Source: Streptomyces sp. NBC_00654
GTDB lineage: Bacteria; Actinomycetota; Actinomycetes; Streptomycetales; Streptomycetaceae
NCBI RefSeq assembly: GCF_026341775.1
Contig: NZ_JAPEOB010000002.1
Coordinates: forward strand, 930,001 to 994,000
Length of the DNA: 64,000 nt
Direction: 5' to 3'
Below, piece after piece: positions 34,303 to 42,319 of the stretch. Numbering within the stretch: position 1 is the stretch's first letter; every line of letters starts with the position of its first letter. The translations under genes were made by a program, and so were the position numbers. The notes under the pieces are model-generated. The model was not told the DNA's origin. It worked only from the letters and a program-made list of their open reading frames with translations, and ran no database searches.

Positions 34303-35475
34303 CTACACCTCGACGACCACCATTCCGAAGTGGCGGCCACCGATCACCTCGTGCAACGCCCGTGCGGCGTTGTCCATGCCCTGAATCCGTACATGGGGAA
34401 AGGTGATCTTCCCCGAGCGCAGCCACCGGCCGAATTCGCGGTCCCACTCCGAGCGGACTCCCTGGAGGTCGAGGCCGCCGAAGCCCCGCATCGTGATCCG
34501 CTTGACGATGACCTCGAACAAGTCGATCTCGACCGGGGCCGAGTCACCCCTGCTCCCTTCGGCCAACTGCCCGGACAGCGCGCCGACCAGCACGAACCGC
34601 GCACCCGGGCGGGCCACCGCGACGGCGGCCCGGAGCTGTTCGCCTCCGACCATGTCGATGAACACGTCGATGCCGTCGGGCGCCGCCTCGGCCAGCCGGG
34701 CGGCGAACGGGGCGCCGGGTTCCCGCAGGACGGCCGCATCGTAGCCGAGACTCTCCGTCATCCGGTGCGCCTTCTCCGCCGAACCGGTGCTTCCGATGAC
34801 CCGGCCCGCGCCCAGGAGCCCCGCGAGCTGTCCCGCCATCGAGCCGACCGCACCGGCCCCACCGGACACGAACACCGTTTCGCCGGAGCGGAGTCCGGCG
34901 CCCCGCGTGAGTGCCGCGTACGCGAGGGGTCCTTCGGAGAGATGAGCCGCCGGGTCGGGCAGTTCGTCACCGAGCAGGGTGTATCCGCCGGCCGGAACCA
35001 CGGCGTACTCCCGCCAGCCCAGCCAGTGCGACACTCATGCGCCGATCCGAGGGGACCCCGTCCGCGCACCGTCGCCGTCGGGTTCCTCCGGCCCGTTCCC
35101 CTCTTCCCCGCCCCTGGCCACCACCTCGCCGACCGCCGCCCCGAACAGCGGTTCACCGGGCCGGATACCGGGGAAGGGGGCGCCCTCCACACCGCCGGCG
35201 ATGACCGTGCGAAGTGCCGGGAAGACCTGGAAGTACCGGTTCCGCACCAGCACTTCACCCGCGCCCAGCCGCGGGATCACCGTCTCCGCGACCCGGAAGT
35301 GCTCGGGGCGAGGCAGCCCCTCGGGAACGGAGACGAGCCGCACTTCCCTCGACGTCCGGGCGACCGGTGAGGCGGCGGAGGCGTGGGGCGTGCGGCGGTC
35401 CTGCGGGGAGCCGGAGTCGTGAGGGGTGTCGGTGGCGGAGGGCGGTCCGGGCAGGATCGGCTGGTCGGCGGGCAT
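34303..35475 (-). pseudogene. NADP-dependent oxidoreductase (CurA/LTB4DH-type) interrupted by in-frame TGA
   Basis: Zinc-independent MDR-family alkenal/quinone reductase. The N-terminal part (from ATG 35475, GGAGA upstream) has SREVRLVSVPEGLPRPEHF, LGAGEVLVRNRYFQVFPALR and FGAAVGEVVARG; the C-terminal part in the same frame has LGWREYAVVPAGGYTLLGDE, ETVFVSGGAGAVGSMAGQLAG (cofactor loop), STGSAEKAHR and HFGMVVVEV. A TGA at 35037-35035 splits them exactly where related enzymes continue toward GWREYAV. Before it is an unusual acidic/Gly insert (GGEEGNGPEEPDGDGARTG). A GTG right after the stop could restart translation, but neither half alone should be active. Nonsense mutation, read-through or a sequencing error are the alternatives. 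Confidence 0.82.
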
Positions 35476-35588
35476 GGCGGTCTCCTCGTCTGCCGTCTTT
35501 CCTCCGGCCGTCCGGCCCGGAGGCACCTGGACGGTAACCCCTCACCCGTACGTCAAGGGCAAGCACCGGCCACATCCGGCCCGGTGGT

Positions 35589-35643
35589 GTCCGGCTGTCC
35601 GGCTGTCCGGCTGTCCGGCTGTCCGGCTGTCCGGCTGTCCGGC
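35589..35643. repeat. 8-bp tandem repeat
   Basis: Six exact units GTCCGGCT followed by a partial unit, in the 358-bp gap between the broken oxidoreductase and the DUF6083 gene. The rest of that gap shows no ORF I can support. Confidence 0.9.
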
Positions 35644-35833
35644 GGACGGAATTCCGTCTCTTCACCGGCCGGTCCGGCGAGTACCAGTACGGGACCGGCC
35701 AAGGAGTTGGCTACCGCCGCGCCGGAACACGCCTCATGTGGCGTGTGACATCACTCTGGTCAACACCTGCCCCCTGCGTCACGGCCGGATCGCGTCCTAC
35801 CAAAACCCCCACGCGGTCCGGACCCTGAAAACC

Positions 35834-36247
35834 ATGGGGTACACCGAGAACGCCGCGCCCGCCCCGTACCACCCCGACGACGCTCCGCAGTCCGTACGCG
35901 AGGGAGCCACCGCTCCCCCTCCGCCGGCACCGCCCGACTGCCCGCTGTGCGAACTCCCGCAGGACCGCTACCCCACCCTCCATCCGCAGGCATGGGTGCT
36001 GCTGGAACCCGGCATCACCGTCCCCTCCCACACCGTGCCGCCCCGGCGGCGGTGGCTCATCACCACGGACGGCGTCGCCTGGAACACCTGGGACGCGGAG
36101 CCGGTCCCGGGCGCGCGGTGCCGGATCGCCCACCACATGGTCTGTCCGTGGCTCGAAGCCGATGATCTCTGGCCATGGGCGACCGCGCTGCGGCAGGAGA
36201 ACGTGCGCCGGGCGCAGCGTCTCTTCAACCTGCCGGACGCGGGCTGA
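35834..36247 (+). CDS. DUF6083 domain protein
   Basis: 137 residues. CPLCELPQDRYPTLHPQAWV carries a CxxC pair; then ITVPSHTVPPRRRWLITTDG, VAWNTWDAEPVPGARCRIAH and HHMVCPWLEAD give further Cys/His pairs, so a zinc-knuckle-like fold is plausible. The RWxxxxDGxAW and HxxxC patterns match what I know as DUF6083, common in Streptomyces and of unknown role. The ATG at 35834 has no clear ribosome site; earlier in-frame starts run into the tandem repeat and look non-coding. Confidence 0.75.
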   Translation: MGYTENAAPAPYHPDDAPQSVREGATAPPPPAPPDCPLCELPQDRYPTLHPQAWVLLEPGITVPSHTVPPRRRWLITTDGVAWNTWDAEPVPGARCRIAHHMVCPWLEADDLWPWATALRQENVRRAQRLFNLPDAG

Positions 36248-36253
36248 GGCCAG

Positions 36254-36288
36254 GCCGCTCGCGCTCGCCACCGACGAGCGCGAGCGGC
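36254..36288. terminator. Bidirectional hairpin terminator
   Basis: Perfect 13-bp arms CCGCTCGCGCTCG / CGAGCGCGAGCGG (36255-36267 and 36275-36287) with a 7-nt loop, directly between the DUF6083 stop and the convergent esterase stop; an outer G-C pair extends it. Confidence 0.75.
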
Positions 36289-36292
36289 TTCC

Positions 36293-37291
36293 CTACGCCT
36301 TGCGGAGCCGGGCGACGATGCCGTCCAGGTCCCGCTGGAACAGATCGGGGCGGACGAAGTGCCCACCGGGGACCTCGTGCCACTCGTGCGGGATACCGGC
36401 GGCGCCGAGTCCGCCCCGGAACTCCCGCTGCCCGGCGAGCACCTGTGTCTCGTTGACCCGGTCGAACCAGTTGACCGGATCGGGGCTGGTGCCCGCGACC
36501 AGGAAGACCCGCTTGTTCCGGTAGCTCTCGATGCGCTGCACGGGGTTGTCGGCGCTGACCCTGGCCTCGTCCCACAGCGGCGCTCCGTAGACCGTGCCGC
36601 CGCCCAGTTCCACGGCCGCGGAGGAGACATTGGCCCAGTGCGTGACGAGACCCGCGTCGCGGCGCAGGCTGGCAGGCCCGGAGTGGGCGCTCACCGAGGC
36701 GAAGTGACCGTAGTACTTGGCCGCGTACTTCAGCGCGCCGAAGCCGCCCATCGAGAATCCGGAGACCGCGCGGCCGTCGTACTCGGCATACGTGCGGAAG
36801 TTGGCGTCGATCCACGGGAGCAACTGCGCGATATGGAACGTCTCCCAGTTCCGGGGGCCGACGTTGGAGCTCACCGGGTTGGAGTACCAGCCCGCGTGGC
36901 CGCCGTCGGGCATCACGACGATGACCGGCTTTCCGGCTGTCCAGGCACGGATGCCCATACGGTCGAAGGTGATGAAGTCCTGGTCCGTACCGCCGCCGTG
37001 GAAGAGGTACAGGACCGGGTAGCGGCGCCCGCCGGTGTGGTATCCGTCGGGGAGCAGGACGTTGACTCCAGGATCCCAGCCGATCGCGTCGGTAGCGAAG
37101 CGGTAGTACCACATGCGGGGATCGCTCTCGTTGTGGTCCACGATCCGCAGCCCGAAGCCGTCGCCCGCCGCACTGGCCGCGGAGGCCGAGGCCAGGACCC
37201 CGCCTGCGCCCAGAGCCGTCGCCGCGGTGATTCCGCCGATGGCCCTGATGACACTTCGACGGCTGGGACTGTGGGAACTGTGATGACTCAA
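36293..37291 (-). CDS. Tat-exported alpha/beta hydrolase, esterase D/antigen-85-like
   Basis: A 332-residue secreted esterase. Tat signal SRRSVIRAIGGITAATALGA. The hydrolase domain shows NVLLPDGYHTGGRRYPVLYL, FHGGGTDQDFITFD, the nucleophile elbow SGFSMGGFGALKYA, and GGHFVRPDLFQRDL with the terminal His. Such proteins act as feruloyl/acyl esterases or mycolyl-like transferases. Start is TTG at 37291, preceded by GGAGA at 6 nt; no ATG fits. It follows the C39-like peptidase gene by 100 bp on the same strand, so both secreted enzymes may be co-transcribed. Confidence 0.88.
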   Translation of the reverse strand: MSHHSSHSPSRRSVIRAIGGITAATALGAGGVLASASAASAAGDGFGLRIVDHNESDPRMWYYRFATDAIGWDPGVNVLLPDGYHTGGRRYPVLYLFHGGGTDQDFITFDRMGIRAWTAGKPVIVVMPDGGHAGWYSNPVSSNVGPRNWETFHIAQLLPWIDANFRTYAEYDGRAVSGFSMGGFGALKYAAKYYGHFASVSAHSGPASLRRDAGLVTHWANVSSAAVELGGGTVYGAPLWDEARVSADNPVQRIESYRNKRVFLVAGTSPDPVNWFDRVNETQVLAGQREFRGGLGAAGIPHEWHEVPGGHFVRPDLFQRDLDGIVARLRKA

Positions 37292-37391
37292 CTTGATCTC
37301 CTGGTCTGGAGGTTATGGGGGGAATCACGTTCAACGGACGCCGGGGCACCGGACGCCGGGGCACCGGGGCGGGAGAGTCCTCGGCCGGGAG

Positions 37392-38108
37392 TCAGGCGGA
37401 GTACCCCTTCGGAGGGATCAGCGTGGCGAGCTGGTCGAAGGAGATCCAGTAGATCTGGTTGCCGCCGAAGGAAGCGGGGTCGGCTATGAGGACGGTGCGG
37501 TCCACCTCGTCGTAGCCGAAGACGGTGAAGTAGTGGTAGATCGTCTGGTCCGAGGGGTACCCGGGCGGCTGATTGCCCGGCGGCGCGACGATGTTGGCCA
37601 CCAACGGGTAGTTGCGGTCGATGTCGAACACGATGTCGGACCAGAGCAGGTCCCGCTGCGCCTGGGTGGGCGGGTCGTTCGGCATTTCCTTGGTCTCGTA
37701 CCAGCCGCCGCCGAGGTTCGCGTTGAGTACGCCGGTCACCTGGCCGATATGGTCGGTGCCCGCCTCGGTGGTGCCGAGCTGCCGGGCGAGCTCGCCCTGG
37801 GCCGGCGGGGCGGTGCGGGCGGAGAGGGCGATGCGGGTGGCTGCCGGACCGCACCAGTAACCGGTCTCCTGGACCTGGTAGTCGATCTGCAGCCAGTGCG
37901 CGCTCCGGGTGCGTCCGGAGTCGACGCTCAGCCGGCTGCCCGGCCGGTCGTACCCGCTGACGACGGCCGTGCCGGCCTTCGTGCCATGGGCGAGCACGGA
38001 CACGGCCGGGATGCCCGGCGCGGACGAGGCGTGGGCCGCCGTACCGGGAAGAAGGAGGGCTCCGACGACGGCCGCGGCGGCCGTGAGGGACACAAGTCTC
38101 TTACGCAT
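37392..38108 (-). CDS. Secreted C39-like cysteine peptidase
   Basis: 238 residues, Sec signal MRKRLVSLTAAAAVVGALLL cleaved after HAS. The papain-like core shows IDYQVQETGYWCGPAATRIA (Gln then catalytic Cys), YHYFTVFGYDEVDRTVLIAD (catalytic His region with following Asp) and GGNQIYWISFDQL. This is the C39_2 arrangement; the natural substrate is unknown. ATG preceded by AGGAGCC. A long perfect palindrome lies 109-130 bp upstream. Confidence 0.87.
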   Translation of the reverse strand: MRKRLVSLTAAAAVVGALLLPGTAAHASSAPGIPAVSVLAHGTKAGTAVVSGYDRPGSRLSVDSGRTRSAHWLQIDYQVQETGYWCGPAATRIALSARTAPPAQGELARQLGTTEAGTDHIGQVTGVLNANLGGGWYETKEMPNDPPTQAQRDLLWSDIVFDIDRNYPLVANIVAPPGNQPPGYPSDQTIYHYFTVFGYDEVDRTVLIADPASFGGNQIYWISFDQLATLIPPKGYSA

Positions 38109-38216
38109 GAAGGCTCCTGGAGGGGGACAGGCCCTTGCGGGAAACGGCTTCGGGGATCACCCGGCCGTGTGCGGCTGCGGAACCAGCGTGGTTCCTCACC
38201 CTCCACGGGCACAAGC

Positions 38217-38238
38217 GCCGTAAGCCCAGGCTTACGGC
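38217..38238. promoter_or_regulatory. 22-bp palindrome upstream of C39 gene
   Basis: GCCGTAAGCC-CA-GGCTTACGGC, 10-bp perfect arms with only 2 nt between them. It lies between the stop of the DUF5937-type regulator and the C39 gene. It may be an operator of that regulator or, less likely given the tiny loop and no T tract, a terminator. Confidence 0.5.
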
Positions 38239-38266
38239 CCGCCCCGGCACGGCCGGGCCCGGCGGG

Positions 38267-39265
38267 TTACGGACGGACCGCACGCTCCTCCGTGGCCAGC
38301 AGGGCCCGCCCCTCCGCCGTCGCGACGTGGAAGGCCCGTCCGCCTCTGCGGACGGTGGTGATCAGACCCGCCGCGCGCAGCACATTGAGGTGCTGGCTGA
38401 CGGCCGGGTGGGTCACATCGAGCAGCCGGGCGGCCTCGACCGTGGAGCAGCCGGTGCGGGCCGCGCGCAGAACCCCCGCCCGGGTGTGGCCGAGCAGCGG
38501 CCCCAGCGGACCGGCGCCCGTCGTGGTGCGGCCGTCGAAGGCGCTCCCGGCCCAGTCGGCGGTGTGGTGGATGGGATGGACGAGCACGGGCGGCAGGTCT
38601 CCGTCCGCGAGCGTGATCGGTGTGGGCCAGCAGAAGAACGACGGCTGGAGTACAAGTCCCCTGCCTTCCAGGCGCAGTTGCTGGTCGACGGGGTAGGTGA
38701 CCTCCAGTACGGGCGGGCGCCAGCGGAAGTGCGGGCCGAGGCCGGTGAGCAGCCCCTCGGTGCCGCCGTCCAGCAGGCTGTGCAGGCGGAGGGCACGGTC
38801 GGCGTCGACATGGGCGCGCACGCGTTGCCAGTGCGGTTCGAGTGCCTCCAGCCGGTAGGCGTGCAGAGCGTCACCGAGCCGGCGGAGGGCTTCCCGGTCC
38901 CCCCTGGCCAAGGAGCTCGTCCAGCCCGGGAACCGGGTGGGCGAGGACAGCTGTGTCAGCTCGGTGCGCAGGCGCGTGCGCGGCGTGCTCATCAGGGTGT
39001 CGACCGCTGCCTGCATGGTGGTGCGGTCGCCGGAGGTGGGGGTGAGGAAGTCCGGTGAGTAGCCGCGCGGCGGCAGCAGACTGGACAGCAGCCGGCGACT
39101 GCCCGAGAGGCGCGGCCGGGCCCAGCGGCGCCAGGCGCCGAACACCCTTTCCCCGTCGCGTCGTTGCAGGGTCTGCACGCTGTTGCTGATCTCCCAGAGG
39201 AAGTCCGGGCCCGGGGCCACGCGGACCCGCGCCAGATCCTCGGACGTGAAGTACACCCGCAGCAT
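38267..39265 (-). CDS. DUF5937/ArsR-type transcriptional regulator
   Basis: A 332-residue regulator with the DNA-binding part at the C-terminus, unusual for ArsR proteins. N-terminal MLRVYFTSEDLARVRVAPGP and FLWEISNSVQTLQRRDG match the DUF5937 region; the middle is rich in Arg and aromatic residues (HFRWRPPVLEVTYPVD). The winged helix is TGCSTVEAARLLDVTHPAVS, QHLNVLRAAGLITTVRRGG, then RAFHVATAEG. ATG at 39265 follows GGAGC; a longer reading to 39448 is unlikely. Placed upstream of the C39 gene on the same strand with a palindrome between, so local control is plausible. The 211-bp gap to metE holds the metE terminator. Confidence 0.82.
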   Translation of the reverse strand: MLRVYFTSEDLARVRVAPGPDFLWEISNSVQTLQRRDGERVFGAWRRWARPRLSGSRRLLSSLLPPRGYSPDFLTPTSGDRTTMQAAVDTLMSTPRTRLRTELTQLSSPTRFPGWTSSLARGDREALRRLGDALHAYRLEALEPHWQRVRAHVDADRALRLHSLLDGGTEGLLTGLGPHFRWRPPVLEVTYPVDQQLRLEGRGLVLQPSFFCWPTPITLADGDLPPVLVHPIHHTADWAGSAFDGRTTTGAGPLGPLLGHTRAGVLRAARTGCSTVEAARLLDVTHPAVSQHLNVLRAAGLITTVRRGGRAFHVATAEGRALLATEERAVRP

Positions 39266-39429
39266 GGTCGCTCCATCGTGAGGTGAAGGTGTGCTGATGC
39301 CGACCGCGGCCATATCCATCGGTTCAGTGATCATGCGGAGGCGGGGAGTTGTCCGGACACGCCGCCGCACCCCGGCAGCGTACCGCCGTTCGGGCGCCGC
39401 ACGGGTGGGAGTTGATGAGCGCGAGCGCG

Positions 39430-39472
39430 GCAGGGCCGGGGCGGACACGAGGGGTGTCCGCCCCGGCCCCGC
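39430..39472 (-). terminator. metE terminator hairpin
   Basis: 19-bp stem with one A-C mismatch (GCAGGGCCGGGGCGGACAC and complement) and a 5-nt loop, starting 5 bp after the metE stop. Confidence 0.8.
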
Positions 39473-39476
39473 GGGA

Positions 39477-41801
39477 TCAGCCGTTCCCGGTGGCCAGCTC
39501 CGCGCGGACCACGCGGGCGGCGGCGACGAGGTTCTCCAGGGAGGCGCGGGTCTCGGGCCAGCCGCGGGTCTTCAGGCCGCAGTCGGGGTTGACCCACAGC
39601 CGGCCGGCCGGGATGGCCTCAAGTCCTGTACGGAGGAGGGCCGCGGCCTCCTCCCTGCTCGGGACGCGCGGGGAGTGGATGTCGTAGACGCCTGGTCCGG
39701 CTTCACGGGGGTAGCCGTGCGCGGCCAGTTCGCGGGCGACCTGCATGTGGGAGCGGGCCGCTTCCAGGCTGATGACATCGGCGTCGAGGTCGTCGATGGC
39801 CTCGACGATGTCTCCGAACTCGGCGTAGCACATGTGGGTGTGGATCTGGGTGTCCGGACGTACGCCGCTCGTGGTGAGGCGGAACGCCTCGGTGGCCCAG
39901 GCCAGATAGGCGCCGCGGTCGGCGGCGCGCAGCGGCAGTGTCTCGCGCAGGGCGGGCTCGTCGACCTGGATCACCGAGGTGCCCGCGGCTTCCAGGTCGC
40001 CGACCTCGTCGCGCAGGGCGAGGGCGACCTGCCGGGCGGTCTCGCCGAGCGGCTGGTCGTCGCGGACGAAGGACCAGGCGAGCATGGTGACCGGGCCGGT
40101 GAGCATGCCCTTGACGGGACGGGCGGTCAGCGACTGGGCGTACGCCGTCCAGCGGACCGTCATCGGCTCCGGCCTGGAGATGTCGCCCGCGAGCACCGGC
40201 GGCCGGACGTAGCGGGTGCCGTACGACTGGACCCAGCCGTGCTGGGTGGCGAGGTAGCCGGTGAGCCGCTCGGCGAAGTACTGCACCATGTCGTTGCGTT
40301 CGGGCTCGCCGTGCACCAGGACGTCGAGCCCCGCCTTCTCCTGGAAGGAGAGGACTTCCCGGATCTCGTCCCTGATCCGTTCCTCGTACCCGGCGGTGTC
40401 GATCCGTCCGGCCCGCAGGTCGGCGCGAGCGGTGCGCAGCTCATCGGTCTGGGGGAACGAACCGATGGTCGTCGTCGGCAGCGGCGGGAGCCCGAGGTGC
40501 GCGCGCTGGGCGGCTGTCCGTTCCGCGTAGGGCTGCGAGCGCCGTCCGTCCGCGGCGGTGACGGCGGCGGTGCGGGCCCGCACCGCGGGGTCGCTGGTCA
40601 GTGCCGATCCGGCGCGGGAGGCGAGGTCGGCGCGGTTCGCCGCGAGTGCGGTGGCGATGGTGTCGGTGCCCTGGGCGAGCCCACGCGTCAGGACGGCGAC
40701 CTCCCGCGTCTTCTGCCGGGCGAAGGCGAGCCAGCGGGCGATCTGCGGGTCGATGTCGCGCTCGGCGGTGGCGTCCAGCGGTACGTGCAGGAGTGAGCAG
40801 GAGGCGGAGACGTCCACCCGGCCGGCGAGGCCGAGGAGGGTGCCGAGGGTCGCGAGGGACTTCTCGTAGTCGTTGATCCAGATGTTGCGTCCGTCGACGA
40901 CGCCCGCGACCAGGCGCTTGCCGGGCAGTCCGCCGGCCGCCGCGAGGTCTTCGAGGTTGGCGCCGCCCGATTCGGTGAAGTCGAGGGCCAGCCCTTCCAC
41001 CGGCGCCTTGGCCAGCACGCCCAGGGCCTCACCGAGCCGCCCGAAGTACGAGGCGACCAGCAGCTTCGGCCGGTCGGTGGCGGCACCGAGTTCGCGGTAG
41101 GCGCGGGTGGCGGCGTTCAGTTCGGCAGGGGTGCGGTCCTGGACGAGAGCGGGTTCGTCGACCTGGACCCACTCGGCGCCGGCCGCCCGCAGATCCGCGA
41201 GCACCTCGGCGTACACCGGCAGCAGCCGGTCCAGCAGGGTCAGGGGCTCGAAGTCCCCGGACACGCCCGGCGCGGGTTTGGCGAGCAGCAGGTAGGTGAC
41301 GGGGCCGACAAGGACCGGGCGGGCGGTGTGGCCGAGCGCGAGGGCTTCCTTCAGCTCGGCGACCTGCTTGGCGGAGTGCGCCGTGAACACCGTGTCCGGG
41401 CCCAGCTCGGGGACCAGGTAGTGGTAGTTGGTGTCGAACCACTTGGTCATTTCCAGCGGTGCGATGTCCTGGGTGCCGCGGGCCATCGCGAAATAGCCGT
41501 CCAGCGCGTCTTCCTCGGCGACCGCGCGGTGCCGTTCGGGGACCGCTCCGACCATGACGCTGGTGTCCAGCACATGGTCGTAGTACGAGAAATCGCCGGA
41601 CGGCACTTCATGGATGCCTGCGTCGGCCAGCTGCTGCCAGTTCGACCGGCGGAGATCCACCGCGGTCTCCCGGAGGGCGTCCGCGCTCACGCGGCCCTTC
41701 CAGTAGCCCTCGACGGCCTTCTTCAGTTCACGGTTCTGTCCCTGGCGGGGGTAGCCGTACACGGTGGCCCGTGCTGCCGCGGCTGCGGGCTTCGCTGTCA
41801 C
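39477..41801 (-). CDS. metE: Cobalamin-independent methionine synthase
   Basis: Transfers the methyl group of 5-methyltetrahydropteroyltriglutamate to homocysteine. 774 residues, normal for MetE. N-terminal half starts ATVYGYPRQGQNRELKKAVE, with DTNYHYLVPEL; catalytic half has LPTTTIGSFPQTDELRTARA, EKAGLDVLVHGEPERNDMVQ, the zinc ligands in HTHMCYAEFGDIV (His, Cys) and WVNPDCGLKTRGW (Cys). GTG at 41801 is preceded by GGAGAG. The leader carries a cobalamin riboswitch, so expression should fall when B12 is available and the B12-dependent enzyme MetH can work. Confidence 0.97.
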   Translation of the reverse strand: MTAKPAAAAARATVYGYPRQGQNRELKKAVEGYWKGRVSADALRETAVDLRRSNWQQLADAGIHEVPSGDFSYYDHVLDTSVMVGAVPERHRAVAEEDALDGYFAMARGTQDIAPLEMTKWFDTNYHYLVPELGPDTVFTAHSAKQVAELKEALALGHTARPVLVGPVTYLLLAKPAPGVSGDFEPLTLLDRLLPVYAEVLADLRAAGAEWVQVDEPALVQDRTPAELNAATRAYRELGAATDRPKLLVASYFGRLGEALGVLAKAPVEGLALDFTESGGANLEDLAAAGGLPGKRLVAGVVDGRNIWINDYEKSLATLGTLLGLAGRVDVSASCSLLHVPLDATAERDIDPQIARWLAFARQKTREVAVLTRGLAQGTDTIATALAANRADLASRAGSALTSDPAVRARTAAVTAADGRRSQPYAERTAAQRAHLGLPPLPTTTIGSFPQTDELRTARADLRAGRIDTAGYEERIRDEIREVLSFQEKAGLDVLVHGEPERNDMVQYFAERLTGYLATQHGWVQSYGTRYVRPPVLAGDISRPEPMTVRWTAYAQSLTARPVKGMLTGPVTMLAWSFVRDDQPLGETARQVALALRDEVGDLEAAGTSVIQVDEPALRETLPLRAADRGAYLAWATEAFRLTTSGVRPDTQIHTHMCYAEFGDIVEAIDDLDADVISLEAARSHMQVARELAAHGYPREAGPGVYDIHSPRVPSREEAAALLRTGLEAIPAGRLWVNPDCGLKTRGWPETRASLENLVAAARVVRAELATGNG

Positions 41802-41976
41802 AGAACTCTCCTTCGCGAGATGTGTCCTGGATCCCGGGGACGGGACGCGGACGCGAAGGGACGACCGACCGGGCGGACCACGTCGCGGAGTTCTCCCGCA
41901 CGTGCCGCCCGATATGTACGCCGACCCGCCCACGAGGTCACCGGGATCTCCGCACGCGATCGGTCGCGTACGGGCA

Positions 41977-42165
41977 ACGGGCAGGTCTTCGGACTCGCGG
42001 GCACATCCGCCGGGGCAGATTCCTACTGGCCGTCGCTTCCCGGATCCGGCCGGATCCAGTGCGTATGACGGCGTTCGTTCCCACTCACCGCTGCGGGGCA
42101 GTCCCGGATTCCCACCGGGTTCCCTCTTACGACGCGTCCCGCCTGGCGGACGGGGGCGAACCAGC
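41977..42165 (-). ncRNA. Cobalamin (B12) riboswitch controlling metE
   Basis: On the minus strand the conserved parts appear in order: a 5' GGTTCG block, AGAGGGAACCCGGTG, AATCCGGGACTGCCCCGC then AGCGGTGA, GAAGCGACGGCCAGTAGGAA then TCTGCC (B12 box), and a closing GAGTCCGAAGACCTGCC. This is the full AdoCbl-type aptamer. It lies 176 bp upstream of the metE start, with the expression platform between. Boundaries are approximate to about 10 nt. Confidence 0.93.
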
Positions 42166-42319
42166 TGCGTCCGCCACCCTAAGCGACGGGCGGCGCCCGC
42201 ACACCCCCGCCCGGATACCGGGACGCGTCACGGGCGGGGGTGTGCGGGCGAAATGACGGGCGCGGTGGAGCGAACGGACACCGGGGCCTGTCGGAACAGC
42301 CTTCGGGGCTCGCCTGTCG
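42166..42319. other. Gap between riboswitch and DUF6351 gene
   Basis: The metE promoter should lie here, 5' of the riboswitch on the minus strand, and the end of the upstream DUF6351 gene's transcript as well. I see no ORF and no hairpin strong enough to call. Confidence 0.3.
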
